Shown in pieces: positions 55,665 to 63,515 of a DNA stretch of 64,000 bases. Under the pieces are notes generated by a model, which saw only the letters and a program-made list of their open reading frames with translations, did no database searches and was not told the origin of the DNA. This stretch comes from Gluconobacter sp. P1C6_b (GTDB lineage Bacteria > Pseudomonadota > Alphaproteobacteria > Acetobacterales > Acetobacteraceae). Position 1 is the first letter of the stretch. Each line of letters opens with the position of its first letter. Location: assembly GCF_018811945.1 (NCBI RefSeq), contig NZ_JACRVU010000007.1, positions 70,198-134,197 on the forward strand, read 5' to 3'. The position numbers and the translations under genes are program-made.

Positions 55665-56203
55665 AAATGACGGAAAATGAAACACAGCTGGGTCTGAAAC
55701 CGCATTTTCTCGTGGTCATGGGGGTGTCGGGGACAGGCAAGACGACGGTTGCAAGCGGACTGGCCACGCGTCTGGGCTGGAATTTTCAGGAAGGCGATGC
55801 CCTGCACCCACCAGCCAATGTCGAGAAGATGAGCACTGGCCAGCCGCTGACCGATGCGGACCGGGCGCCCTGGCTTGCGCTCTGTCATGAGTGGCTGCGC
55901 AAGCAGGTGGAGGCCGGGCATGGTGCCGTCCTGACCTGTTCCGCGCTCAAGCGTTCCTATCGTGAGCAGCTTCGCGGTGAGGACCTGCCGATTGAGTTTG
56001 TGCATATCGATACATCTGCCGGGGAACTCGCTGACCGGTTGCAGCGCCGGGAAGGGCATTTCATGCCGGCGAGCCTGCTGCCCAGCCAGCTTGCGACACT
56101 TGAAGTGCCTGGCGACGACGAGCCGGTGATCCGGGTTTCGGGCGAGAAGCACCCCGATGTGGTGCTGGAGGAACTGATCCGTCATTTTCAGGCGGAGGAC
56201 TGA
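55661..56203 (+). CDS. gntK: Gluconokinase
   Basis: 180 residues. It phosphorylates gluconate to 6-phosphogluconate, letting gluconate made in the periplasm enter the pentose phosphate pathway. P-loop GVSGTGKTT is at residues 21-29, and EGDALHPPANVEKMSTGQPLTD is the gluconate-binding loop. ATG at 55661, overlapping rpiA; an in-frame ATG lies two codons on. Its presence fits an organism that oxidises sugars outside the cytosol. Confidence 0.95.
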   Translation: MKMTENETQLGLKPHFLVVMGVSGTGKTTVASGLATRLGWNFQEGDALHPPANVEKMSTGQPLTDADRAPWLALCHEWLRKQVEAGHGAVLTCSALKRSYREQLRGEDLPIEFVHIDTSAGELADRLQRREGHFMPASLLPSQLATLEVPGDDEPVIRVSGEKHPDVVLEELIRHFQAED

Positions 56204-56206
56204 TTC

Positions 56207-56734
56207 ATGGCCGAAACCACCCGGCTTCTGGTGGATGCGGATGCGTGCCCGGTCAAGGATGAGATTTACCGTGTCGGAGCACGTTACAGCCTGAAAACAA
56301 TTATTGTCGCCAATAGCTGGATGAACATTCCACAGTCTCCGCTTATTGAGCGCGTCGTGGTCCCGGAAGGGCCGGACGTGGCCGATGACTGGATTGCGGA
56401 ACAGGTGACGCCTGTGGATATCGTCATCACCAGCGATATTCCGCTCGCGGTGCGCTGTCTGGCGAAACAGGCTTCTGTTCTGCGTCCCAACGGTGAGGAA
56501 ATCGACGAGCGCTCCGTGGGGATGGTCTCGGCCATGCGGGACCTGATGCAGGGGCTGCGCGAGACGGGGGCGGTCACAACCTATAATCCGTCCTTCGGGA
56601 AAGCCGACCGAAGCCGGTTTTTATCCGCACTGGATACACTCATCGTGCGACTCCGCAGGAAAGCTGCCCTGGCGCGATCGGTCCCCAGTTCTTCAGAAAC
56701 AATCCACAGGCCCTTCCCCGGAGATGTTCCCTGA
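56207..56734 (+). CDS. yaiI: YaiI/YqxD (DUF188) family protein
   Basis: 175 residues. The family has a PIN-like fold: LLVDADACPVKDEIYRVGARY at the N-terminus with conserved Asp pair, ADDWIAEQVTPVDIVITSDIPLA in the middle and GGAVTTYNPSF-like (TGAVTTYNPSFGKADRSRFLSALDTLI) at the end. It may be a nuclease, but the function is unproven. Three bases after gntK and probably carried along in the operon rather than linked to sugar metabolism. Confidence 0.9.
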   Translation: MAETTRLLVDADACPVKDEIYRVGARYSLKTIIVANSWMNIPQSPLIERVVVPEGPDVADDWIAEQVTPVDIVITSDIPLAVRCLAKQASVLRPNGEEIDERSVGMVSAMRDLMQGLRETGAVTTYNPSFGKADRSRFLSALDTLIVRLRRKAALARSVPSSSETIHRPFPGDVP

Positions 56735-56790
56735 TTCTGGGGATATCTTCTTCCGGGGGGATAATCCTGTCCCGATGAGGATCTTTTCCC

Positions 56791-57663
56791 ATGAATCCGC
56801 TCCGTCTCGCCCAGATTGAAATGTTCTGTGCTGTCGTGGAGGAGGGAACAGTCATCGCGGCTTCCCGCCGTCTGAACTGCGTGGCATCCAATGTGACGGC
56901 GCGACTCAAAGAGCTGGAACTGCTGGTGGGGCAGGAACTCTTCCTGCGCGAAAAGGGGCGTCTGATCCTCACGCCGGAGGGGCGGCTCTTCTATCAGCAG
57001 GCCACGCCGGTCGTGGCTGGCGCAAGGAGCCTGACGGATCTGTTTTCCGAAGGCACTCCGCGCGGTGTCCTGAATATCGGGGCGCTGGATGTGGCGCTTG
57101 AGGGCTATCTGCCACGGATCGTGCCTGAGTTTCTCAAAGCCTGCCCGGGTGTGGAACTGAAAATGTTTCTACGCCCGACCTATACGCTGGAGCGCATGCT
57201 GGCAGACGGGGAAATCGACCTGGCGCTGACGGACGGTCCTATCGTCCATCCCCTGATGGAAAGCCGCTTTGCCTTTCGCGAGAAACTGGCGCTTGCCATG
57301 CCGGAGGGACAGAAAGGCGCGCGGGACGGCCAGCATGTATTCCTGTTCAATACCGACTGCTTCTATCGTCGCTATTTCGAGACCTGGCTTGAGCGCCATG
57401 GGGTGTCGAACGCGATCATCCACACGGTTGAATCCTATGACGTCATTCTCGCCTGTGTTCAGGCTGGACTGGGTATTTCCTGTGTACCGCGCAGTATCAT
57501 TTCGCAGGTCAAAAGACGGCGTCGTGAAGGAATTTCGTTTACGTATCCCGAAGATCTGAAAGGGAGCGAAGTCTATTTCATCTGGCGTGAGCCGGGACTG
57601 AATGATCTGGGGCGGAGATTTCTGGATTATGCGCCGCCGCATCCGGATGCTCATGAAAAGTGA
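56791..57663 (+). CDS. LysR-family transcriptional regulator
   Basis: 290 residues. The N-terminal winged helix-turn-helix (residues 7-65, MFCAVVEEGTVIAASRRLNCVASNVTARLKELE) and an inducer-binding domain from about residue 90, with LNIGALDVALEGYLPRIVPEF and GLGISCVPRSIISQ, are typical. It lies upstream of the aldehyde dehydrogenase gene in the same direction, so it may control that gene or the sugar cluster; the usual divergent layout is missing. Downstream, a terminator hairpin separates them. Inducer unknown. Confidence 0.92.
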   Translation: MNPLRLAQIEMFCAVVEEGTVIAASRRLNCVASNVTARLKELELLVGQELFLREKGRLILTPEGRLFYQQATPVVAGARSLTDLFSEGTPRGVLNIGALDVALEGYLPRIVPEFLKACPGVELKMFLRPTYTLERMLADGEIDLALTDGPIVHPLMESRFAFREKLALAMPEGQKGARDGQHVFLFNTDCFYRRYFETWLERHGVSNAIIHTVESYDVILACVQAGLGISCVPRSIISQVKRRRREGISFTYPEDLKGSEVYFIWREPGLNDLGRRFLDYAPPHPDAHEK

Positions 57664-57691
57664 TTCCATAGCTCACGAATCATCACTTTTT
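57656..57691 (+). terminator. Intrinsic terminator at the end of the LysR gene
   Basis: AAAAGTGA (57656-57663, overlapping the stop) and TCACTTTT (57683-57690) form the stem, with the 3' arm continuing into a T run. Confidence 0.65.
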
Positions 57692-57802
57692 ATTATCGGT
57701 GAATGCCTGCACCTTACGGTCATCGAATGAACTGCTGGCTGGCTGATGCGTCTGTTTCATCACCAAGCGCATGGTCGCCACACAGAAAATGCAGGAAATT
57801 TC

Positions 57803-59245
57803 ATGACTGAGAAAAGCAATCTTTTCATCAATGGAAGCTGGGTCGCACCGAAGGGTGGCGAGTGGATCACGGTTGAAAACCCGGCCACGAAAGCGGTTGT
57901 GGGCGAAGTGGCCAAGGGTGGTCAGGCCGATGTGGATGCGGCGGTCTCGGCTGCGAAATCGGCCTTTATTGGCTGGAGCCGCCGTACGGCGACCGAGCGT
58001 GCGGATTATATCCATGCGCTCAAGGATCTGGTGAAGCGGGACAAGGAAAAGCTTGCTGCCATCATCACATCAGAAATGGGCAAGCCGCTGAAGGAAGCGC
58101 GGATCGAGGTGGATTTTGCCATAGGCCTGCTGCGCTTTGCAGCCGAGAACGTGCTGCGGCTTCAGGGTGAAATCATCCCGGGCAGCTCCCCGGAAGAGAA
58201 GATACTGATCGACCGTGTGCCGCTTGGTGTTATCGGTGCGATCACGGCCTGGAACTTCCCGCTGGCGCTTTGTGCCCGCAAGATCGGTCCGGCTGTGGCC
58301 GCGGGCAATACGATCGTCGTCAAGCCGCATGAACTGACGCCGCTGGCCTGTCTGCATCTGGCGAAGCTGGTTGAGGAAGCCAAGATTCCGCACGGTGTCA
58401 TTAATGTCGTGACGGGCGACGGCAAGGATGTCGGCGTACCGCTGGTGGCGCACAAAGACATCAAGCTCATCACGATGACGGGCTCGACACCGGCCGGCAA
58501 GAAGATCATGGCTGCTGCGTCCGAGACGCTGAAGGAAGTCCGGCTTGAACTGGGCGGCAAGGCTCCGTTCATGGTCATGGAAGACGCCGATCTGGACAAG
58601 GCCGCTGACGCCGCGGTGGCGTCGCGCTTTGGCAATGCCGGTCAGGTCTGCACCTGCAACGAGCGCACCTATATCCATGAGGCCGTCTACGACAGGTTCG
58701 TCCAGAAGGTCCGCGAGAAGATCGAGGCCCTGAAGGTCGGCCTGCCTACGGACCCGTCCACGGATATGGGGCCGAAGGTGAGCGAGGATGAGCTCAACAA
58801 GGTCCATGAAATGGTCGAACATGCCGTCCGTCAGGGCGCACGTCTCGCCATTGGCGGCAAGCGTCTGACAGGTGGCGTGTATGACAAGGGCTATTTCTAT
58901 GCCCCGACGCTCCTGACGGATGTCACGCAGGACATGGACATCGTGCATAACGAGGTGTTCGGTCCGGTCATGTCACTGATCCGCGTGAAGGACTTCGATC
59001 AGGCGATCGCCTGGGCCAATGACTGCCGCTACGGCCTGTCAGCCTATCTCTTCACCAACGATCTGAGCCGGATCCTGCGTATGACCCGCGATCTGGAATT
59101 CGGTGAGGTCTATGTGAACCGTCCGGGTGGTGAAGCGCCGCAGGGCTTCCACCACGGCTACAAGGAAAGTGGCCTGGGCGGTGAGGACGGACAGCATGGC
59201 ATGGAAGCTTACGTCCAGACGAAGACCATTTACCTCAACGCGTAA
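57803..59245 (+). CDS. NAD(P)-dependent aldehyde dehydrogenase, AldA-like
   Basis: 480 residues from the ATG at 57803 with AGGAAA just upstream. A full aldehyde dehydrogenase fold: nucleotide loop GSTPAGKKI, catalytic Glu249 in LELGGKAP and Cys283 in NAGQVCTCNER, and PWNFPLALCARK. The Cys-x-Cys context, the GFHHGYKESGLGGEDGQHG motif and the C-terminus ending VQTKTIYLNA match E. coli AldA (lactaldehyde/glycolaldehyde dehydrogenase) closely, rather than succinate-semialdehyde dehydrogenase, though that remains possible. It oxidises aldehydes to acids in the cytosol. A LysR gene precedes it. Confidence 0.9.
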   Translation: MTEKSNLFINGSWVAPKGGEWITVENPATKAVVGEVAKGGQADVDAAVSAAKSAFIGWSRRTATERADYIHALKDLVKRDKEKLAAIITSEMGKPLKEARIEVDFAIGLLRFAAENVLRLQGEIIPGSSPEEKILIDRVPLGVIGAITAWNFPLALCARKIGPAVAAGNTIVVKPHELTPLACLHLAKLVEEAKIPHGVINVVTGDGKDVGVPLVAHKDIKLITMTGSTPAGKKIMAAASETLKEVRLELGGKAPFMVMEDADLDKAADAAVASRFGNAGQVCTCNERTYIHEAVYDRFVQKVREKIEALKVGLPTDPSTDMGPKVSEDELNKVHEMVEHAVRQGARLAIGGKRLTGGVYDKGYFYAPTLLTDVTQDMDIVHNEVFGPVMSLIRVKDFDQAIAWANDCRYGLSAYLFTNDLSRILRMTRDLEFGEVYVNRPGGEAPQGFHHGYKESGLGGEDGQHGMEAYVQTKTIYLNA

Positions 59246-59301
59246 CTGTCTGACGGGCGGCGGCATTTCCGTCGCCTACACTCTCTGAAAGGACCGGAAC
59301 C

Positions 59302-59829
59302 ATGGTAAAAGTCGCTGCACTGGCCACTGACGGCCTCGAAGAAATCGAACTGACGGGTCCGCAGGAAGTGCTGGAAAAAGCCGGTGCGACCGTCACGGTC
59401 ATTTCCCTCAAGGCAGGGGAGTTTCAGGCCGTGAACAAGGACATCTATCCATCCAACAAGATCCGGGCCGATCTGGCGATTGCCGATGCAAAGGCCGAGG
59501 ATTACGATGCGCTGCTGCTTCCGGGCGGTCTGGCGTCTCCGGATGCGCTGCGGATGAACAGGGATGTCGTAGCGTTCGCCCGCGCTTTCGTGAAGGCGAA
59601 CAAGCCGATTGCCGCCATCTGCCACGGCGCGCAGACGCTGATTGAGGTGAATGAGCTGAAAGGGCGGACCGTGACGTCCTGGCCGGCCATCCGGACGGAT
59701 CTGGAAAATGCCGGTGCATCCTGGGTGGATAATGAGGTCGTGGTTGATGGACCTTACGTTTTCTCCCGCTGCCCGGATGATATCCCGGCCTTCAACAAGG
59801 CGATGCTCAAGCATTTCAAGCTCGCCTGA
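59302..59829 (+). CDS. DJ-1/PfpI family protein (YhbO/PfpI branch)
   Basis: 175 residues. Nucleophilic Cys107 lies in AAICHGAQTLIE, followed by His108; GLEEIELTGP carries the conserved Glu at about 13-14 and LLLPGGLASPDALR the other side of the pocket. Members act as glyoxalase III/deglycase-like stress proteins or proteases; the function in this gene is not clear. It follows the aldehyde dehydrogenase after 56 bases, consistent with detoxification of reactive aldehydes, and ends in a strong terminator. Confidence 0.92.
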   Translation: MVKVAALATDGLEEIELTGPQEVLEKAGATVTVISLKAGEFQAVNKDIYPSNKIRADLAIADAKAEDYDALLLPGGLASPDALRMNRDVVAFARAFVKANKPIAAICHGAQTLIEVNELKGRTVTSWPAIRTDLENAGASWVDNEVVVDGPYVFSRCPDDIPAFNKAMLKHFKLA

Positions 59830-59846
59830 GACGTCTTTCAGGTCAC

Positions 59847-59887
59847 AAAAAAAGGAGGCTCTCCCGGCCGGGGAGGCCTCCTTTTTT
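59847..59887. terminator. Bidirectional intrinsic terminator
   Basis: A7 GGAGGC with an inner CTCCC/GGGAG pair and GCCTCC T6, forming a long stem between convergent DJ-1 (+) and glpQ (-) genes. Confidence 0.93.
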
Positions 59888-59902
59888 GTAAGGCAATGGC
59901 GT

Positions 59903-61009
59903 TCAGATCGTGCCATCCACGGCAATGCGTCCCAGTGCGGGATCATCCGTGAAGAAGCCGTCGATCCCCATGTCCAGATAGCGGCGGACTTCCGCGATCA
60001 TGCCTTTGGGGTTGCGGGCGGCGTCTCCGGCATCGCTGCGTAGCTGGGCCGGAAGGAAGTGGTTTTCAGGCCGTGCCGTATAGGAATGAACCAAGAGTCC
60101 AGCCTTATGGGCGTCCGTTACGAGCGTGGAGGGCTCAAGCCAGGCGCCTTTGCTGTCACGCGGGATCAGGTCCGTGTTGGATGGACCGATCACATCGGCA
60201 TAGCGGCGAACCTCCTTGAGACCATCGGGCGTCATGAGATCCCCGAATGTCGTGCTCTTGCCCGCTGCCAGAAGATCCGGCGGAATGTCCTTGCGCTCTC
60301 CCATGAGCAGCATCAGACGCGCCTGCGGGTTGATGGACAGGACGTCCGCCCGGATGCGCCCCAGATTGCCGGTCTCGAAGGACTGGAGTTCCAGGGGGGC
60401 CTGCCGGGTGTAGTCGTGCGCGGCGATGGTCCGCAGGAATGCGGATTCGGGGTTCAGGCCCAGGCTGTTGAAATGGGTGGAATGCTTGATTTCCGGCACG
60501 AGGCCAAAGACCTTGCCCGTCGCGGCCGACTGGGCGGCAACCTGTTCGATGACTTCCTCGAAGGTCGGGATTTCGAAATGGTCGTCATAGCGGGTGTTGT
60601 GCACGCGGATTGTGGAGAGACGCTCGCGGGCGCGGAGGGTTTTGAGTTCCGCCAGTGTAAAATCAGTGGTGAACCAGCCGGTCTCGGTCTTTCCGTCGAT
60701 CTTGAGGGAGCGGTGACGGGAGGCGAACTCGGGATGCTCCGCAACATCAGTCGTGCCCGCAATGTTGCTTTCGTGGCGGACGACCAGATGGCCGTCCTTT
60801 GTCATGACGAGATCAGGCTCAATGAAATCCGCACCGTCCATCATGGCGCGGGCATAGGAGGCCAGCGTGTGCTCCGGGCGCAGGGCCGAGGCCCCACGAT
60901 GGGCGAATACGAGGGGCTTCGGCGCCAGTGAGGGCGCGGCTTTCGCCCGCAGGTGCAGGGCGGGAAGCCCCGCTGCGAGCAGGCCGAGGCTCTGGCGACG
61001 TGTCAGCAT
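59903..61009 (-). CDS. glpQ: Periplasmic glycerophosphodiester phosphodiesterase GlpQ
   Basis: 368 residues. It splits glycerophosphodiesters into glycerol-3-phosphate and an alcohol. HRGAS (residues 37-41), EPDLVMT with Glu64 and Asp66, and HESN (His79) are the catalytic and calcium ligands of the GDPD TIM barrel. The N-terminus LTRRQSLGLLAAG is a twin-arginine signal (R4-R5), so export is probably by Tat. The gene follows the TonB receptor by 13 bases on the minus strand and shares its upstream Pho box, which points to phosphate scavenging. Confidence 0.94.
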   Translation of the reverse strand: MLTRRQSLGLLAAGLPALHLRAKAAPSLAPKPLVFAHRGASALRPEHTLASYARAMMDGADFIEPDLVMTKDGHLVVRHESNIAGTTDVAEHPEFASRHRSLKIDGKTETGWFTTDFTLAELKTLRARERLSTIRVHNTRYDDHFEIPTFEEVIEQVAAQSAATGKVFGLVPEIKHSTHFNSLGLNPESAFLRTIAAHDYTRQAPLELQSFETGNLGRIRADVLSINPQARLMLLMGERKDIPPDLLAAGKSTTFGDLMTPDGLKEVRRYADVIGPSNTDLIPRDSKGAWLEPSTLVTDAHKAGLLVHSYTARPENHFLPAQLRSDAGDAARNPKGMIAEVRRYLDMGIDGFFTDDPALGRIAVDGTI

Positions 61010-61022
61010 GGGGCAGTATTCC

Positions 61023-63404
61023 TTACAGGGCTGCGCTGAGGCTCAGGAAGAACATGCGCGGCGCGATGGGGTAGGCCGAGAACTGACCCGAAGTCTGGGT
61101 CGCGTTGATCGTGGACCATCCCTTGGTGTTTGTCAGGTTGGTGATGTTGCCCTGGACTTTCAGAGACGCCAGATGCGGGATGTTGTGGAAGGTGTAACCC
61201 GCGTTCAGGTTGAACTGCGCGTAGGGCGCGGCCCACATGTCGTTGGTGTAGGTCGCATAGCGCTTTCCGATGACGTCACCGGTAAACTGGCCATAGGCGT
61301 TGCCCCAGTTGGTGGTGAAGACGAACTTCTCCGACCAGTCCGGCATGCCGACGACGTTCTTGCCAGCCGTATGGATGATGCTGGAGCCCGTGCTGTAGTT
61401 ATCGTTGTAGGTAGACTTGTTGTAGGACAGCGCGTTGTACAGCGAGAAATGCGGGCCGAAATGGGTGGTGAAGGAGAAGTCCATACCATCCGTCGTGACC
61501 GAGCCCACGTTTGCAAGCGTGGTGGCCGAGCCGATGATGGATGACAGGGTCTGCGTCGTCGCAACAGCCAGAAGGCGGTTCGAGAAGTGAACGTGATAGT
61601 ACTCGACCTGACCTTCGATCGCCGTCAGCGGGCCAAGATGGATCTGGCGGTGCTCACGCAGACCGGTCTCATACGTCCATGAGGTTTCGGGCTTGCCGTT
61701 CTTCTTGAACTCTTCGAAGGCCGCCTGGCTGGTGGCGCCCCAGGGTGTGGCGTTGCCGTAACCTGCGTCCTGATAGGAGCGCATGTTTTCCTGGATGTTG
61801 GCGAACCATTGCTCGTGCTTCGTGATGTCCCACACCGCGCCGAAAGCGGGCAGGAACGGCTTGGCGGCGTCGATCTCGCCACCGGGTGCCGTCACGGCAT
61901 AGGACGGGGAGAGCGAGCCCGGCTTCGCGGCGACCGGCAGGGTGCCGTTCGTATAGACCAGCTCGGACTTGAAGCCCGCCATCAGGGAGAAGTTCTTCGA
62001 GATCTGCCAGTTGTCCTGCAGATGCGTGACGAATGTGTTGGTGTAGAAATTGTTGGTGTACTGGTCGATCAGGGCGTTCTGCTGGCGCTCGTAAGGCGTG
62101 GTCGGGTTGTTGGCGTCCAGCGGATACCAGCGACGGGCCTGCGTGTTGTTGTTGCGCTCATACCAGCCACCGACTTCGATCGAGTGCTTGCCGAGATGGT
62201 AGCGCAGCGTGGACATCAGACCACCGCGATTGTCCCAGTATTCGGTGGTCCGCGTGGCATAGCCCGAGCCACCGAAGACGGTGTTCAGATCCTGACCCGG
62301 ATAATAGGCGGCGAACAGCGTCGGCAGACCGGCAGCCGAGATCGGACCGGCCACAACACCTTCACCCAGATCATGGTGATAATAGATGCTGTTATCCCAG
62401 TGCAGGTTCTCGGTGAAATCATGCGTCCATTTGGAATAGGCGAGGAAATCCTCGCGCTGGGCCGCTGAATAATAATTGCGGTAGTTCAGGCCGACGGCGT
62501 TGGCATTGGCCTTGGCATAGCTGAAATTCGGATAGGTGAACGGGCGGACATAAAGACCATAACCGCTCGGCAGTGTGATGCTGTCCTCGTTCGGCTCGAC
62601 CTTCTGGGACCAGTCGAAGAAGGTCGAGAAGTGATCATGCTCGCTGTTGTGCACGAACTTCGCATTGACCTGATAGCCGCCCTGATGACCGGCGAAGTCC
62701 CAGGCGCGGGCATCCTGACGGGAGAAGGAGACATAGGCCGAGTTGCCATTGCCGAACTCACCCGTATCGAGACGGGCGAAGGTGCGGAACGTGGACCAGC
62801 TTCCGAAAACCTGTTCAATCTGCGCCCCGCGCTTTTTCAGCGGGTCCTGCGTCGTGAACTGGAGCGTACCACCAAGGTTGGATGTGGACGCCGTGCCAAG
62901 CGCACCTGCACCCGAGGAGACCGACGCCGAGCCGATGTTCTCGCTGATGGCCGCGCGCTGCGGGGAGAGGCCGTTGTAGTTGCCATAGGCCTGGTCGCCG
63001 AGCGGAATGCCGTCGAGCGTATAGCCGAGCTGGTTCTGGTTGAAGCCATGGACGTAGAGCGAAGAGTTCTGCTCGTTATTGCCCCAGGGATCGGCATTGT
63101 TGAACACGACGCCCGGCAGCATTTCCAGCGCCTTGATCGGGTTCACGCCCGGAAGGATCCGCTGGATCTGGACGTGGCTCAGCCCCTGTTCGGAGCGGGT
63201 GCGGCGTGCGGTGATGACGAGCTGTTCCGTACCGCCGGCCACGGCGTCAACCTTGGCCTTGTGTTTGGTGTCATGTCTGGCGGTGGTGGCTTTTTTCGTT
63301 CCTGTCGTTGCTGCCTCGACAGGATGGGGAAGGGCTGCAGCCAGCGCAAATGGCGAGCAGAAAATGGTCAGAAGCAGGCGGGAACGCAGCAGGTTGCGCG
63401 GCAT
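61023..63404 (-). CDS. TonB-dependent outer-membrane receptor, phosphate-linked
   Basis: 793 residues. Signal peptide to about residue 31, then a Thr/Lys-rich spacer, a TonB-box region near EQLVITARR (about 59-67) and the plug domain (about 68-200, IKALEMLPGVVFNNADPW, LDGIPLGDQAYGNYNG). A 22-strand barrel follows, rich in Tyr, Asn and Gly, ending in a aromatic/Leu-type C-terminus (SPRMFFLSLSAAL). The substrate is not evident, but a Pho box lies 80 bases upstream and glpQ lies 13 bases downstream, so a phosphate-containing compound such as a glycerophosphodiester or phytate is a good guess. GGAAAG precedes the ATG. Confidence 0.9.
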   Translation of the reverse strand: MPRNLLRSRLLLTIFCSPFALAAALPHPVEAATTGTKKATTARHDTKHKAKVDAVAGGTEQLVITARRTRSEQGLSHVQIQRILPGVNPIKALEMLPGVVFNNADPWGNNEQNSSLYVHGFNQNQLGYTLDGIPLGDQAYGNYNGLSPQRAAISENIGSASVSSGAGALGTASTSNLGGTLQFTTQDPLKKRGAQIEQVFGSWSTFRTFARLDTGEFGNGNSAYVSFSRQDARAWDFAGHQGGYQVNAKFVHNSEHDHFSTFFDWSQKVEPNEDSITLPSGYGLYVRPFTYPNFSYAKANANAVGLNYRNYYSAAQREDFLAYSKWTHDFTENLHWDNSIYYHHDLGEGVVAGPISAAGLPTLFAAYYPGQDLNTVFGGSGYATRTTEYWDNRGGLMSTLRYHLGKHSIEVGGWYERNNNTQARRWYPLDANNPTTPYERQQNALIDQYTNNFYTNTFVTHLQDNWQISKNFSLMAGFKSELVYTNGTLPVAAKPGSLSPSYAVTAPGGEIDAAKPFLPAFGAVWDITKHEQWFANIQENMRSYQDAGYGNATPWGATSQAAFEEFKKNGKPETSWTYETGLREHRQIHLGPLTAIEGQVEYYHVHFSNRLLAVATTQTLSSIIGSATTLANVGSVTTDGMDFSFTTHFGPHFSLYNALSYNKSTYNDNYSTGSSIIHTAGKNVVGMPDWSEKFVFTTNWGNAYGQFTGDVIGKRYATYTNDMWAAPYAQFNLNAGYTFHNIPHLASLKVQGNITNLTNTKGWSTINATQTSGQFSAYPIAPRMFFLSLSAAL

Positions 63405-63483
63405 TGAAAGTCTTTCCGGATGGAGAAGAGATCGAATGCGGCGGAAACTAATCTTTCCTTAAAGAACTGCGTGTGAAGCTCCT

Positions 63484-63512
63484 GTGAACGTGTTGTGACA
63501 GAACTGTGACAG
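63484..63512 (-). promoter_or_regulatory. Pho box of the TonB receptor-glpQ operon
   Basis: On the minus strand CTGTCAC (63512-63506), AGTT, CTGTCAC (63501-63495), AACA and CGTTCAC (63490-63484) form three direct repeats with an 11-bp period. Two are identical and match the PhoB half-site CTGTCAT at six of seven bases; the third is degenerate. It lies 80 bases upstream of the receptor ATG, a normal PhoB distance. The promoter's -10 cannot be placed with confidence. Confidence 0.75.
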
Positions 63513-63515
63513 CCC

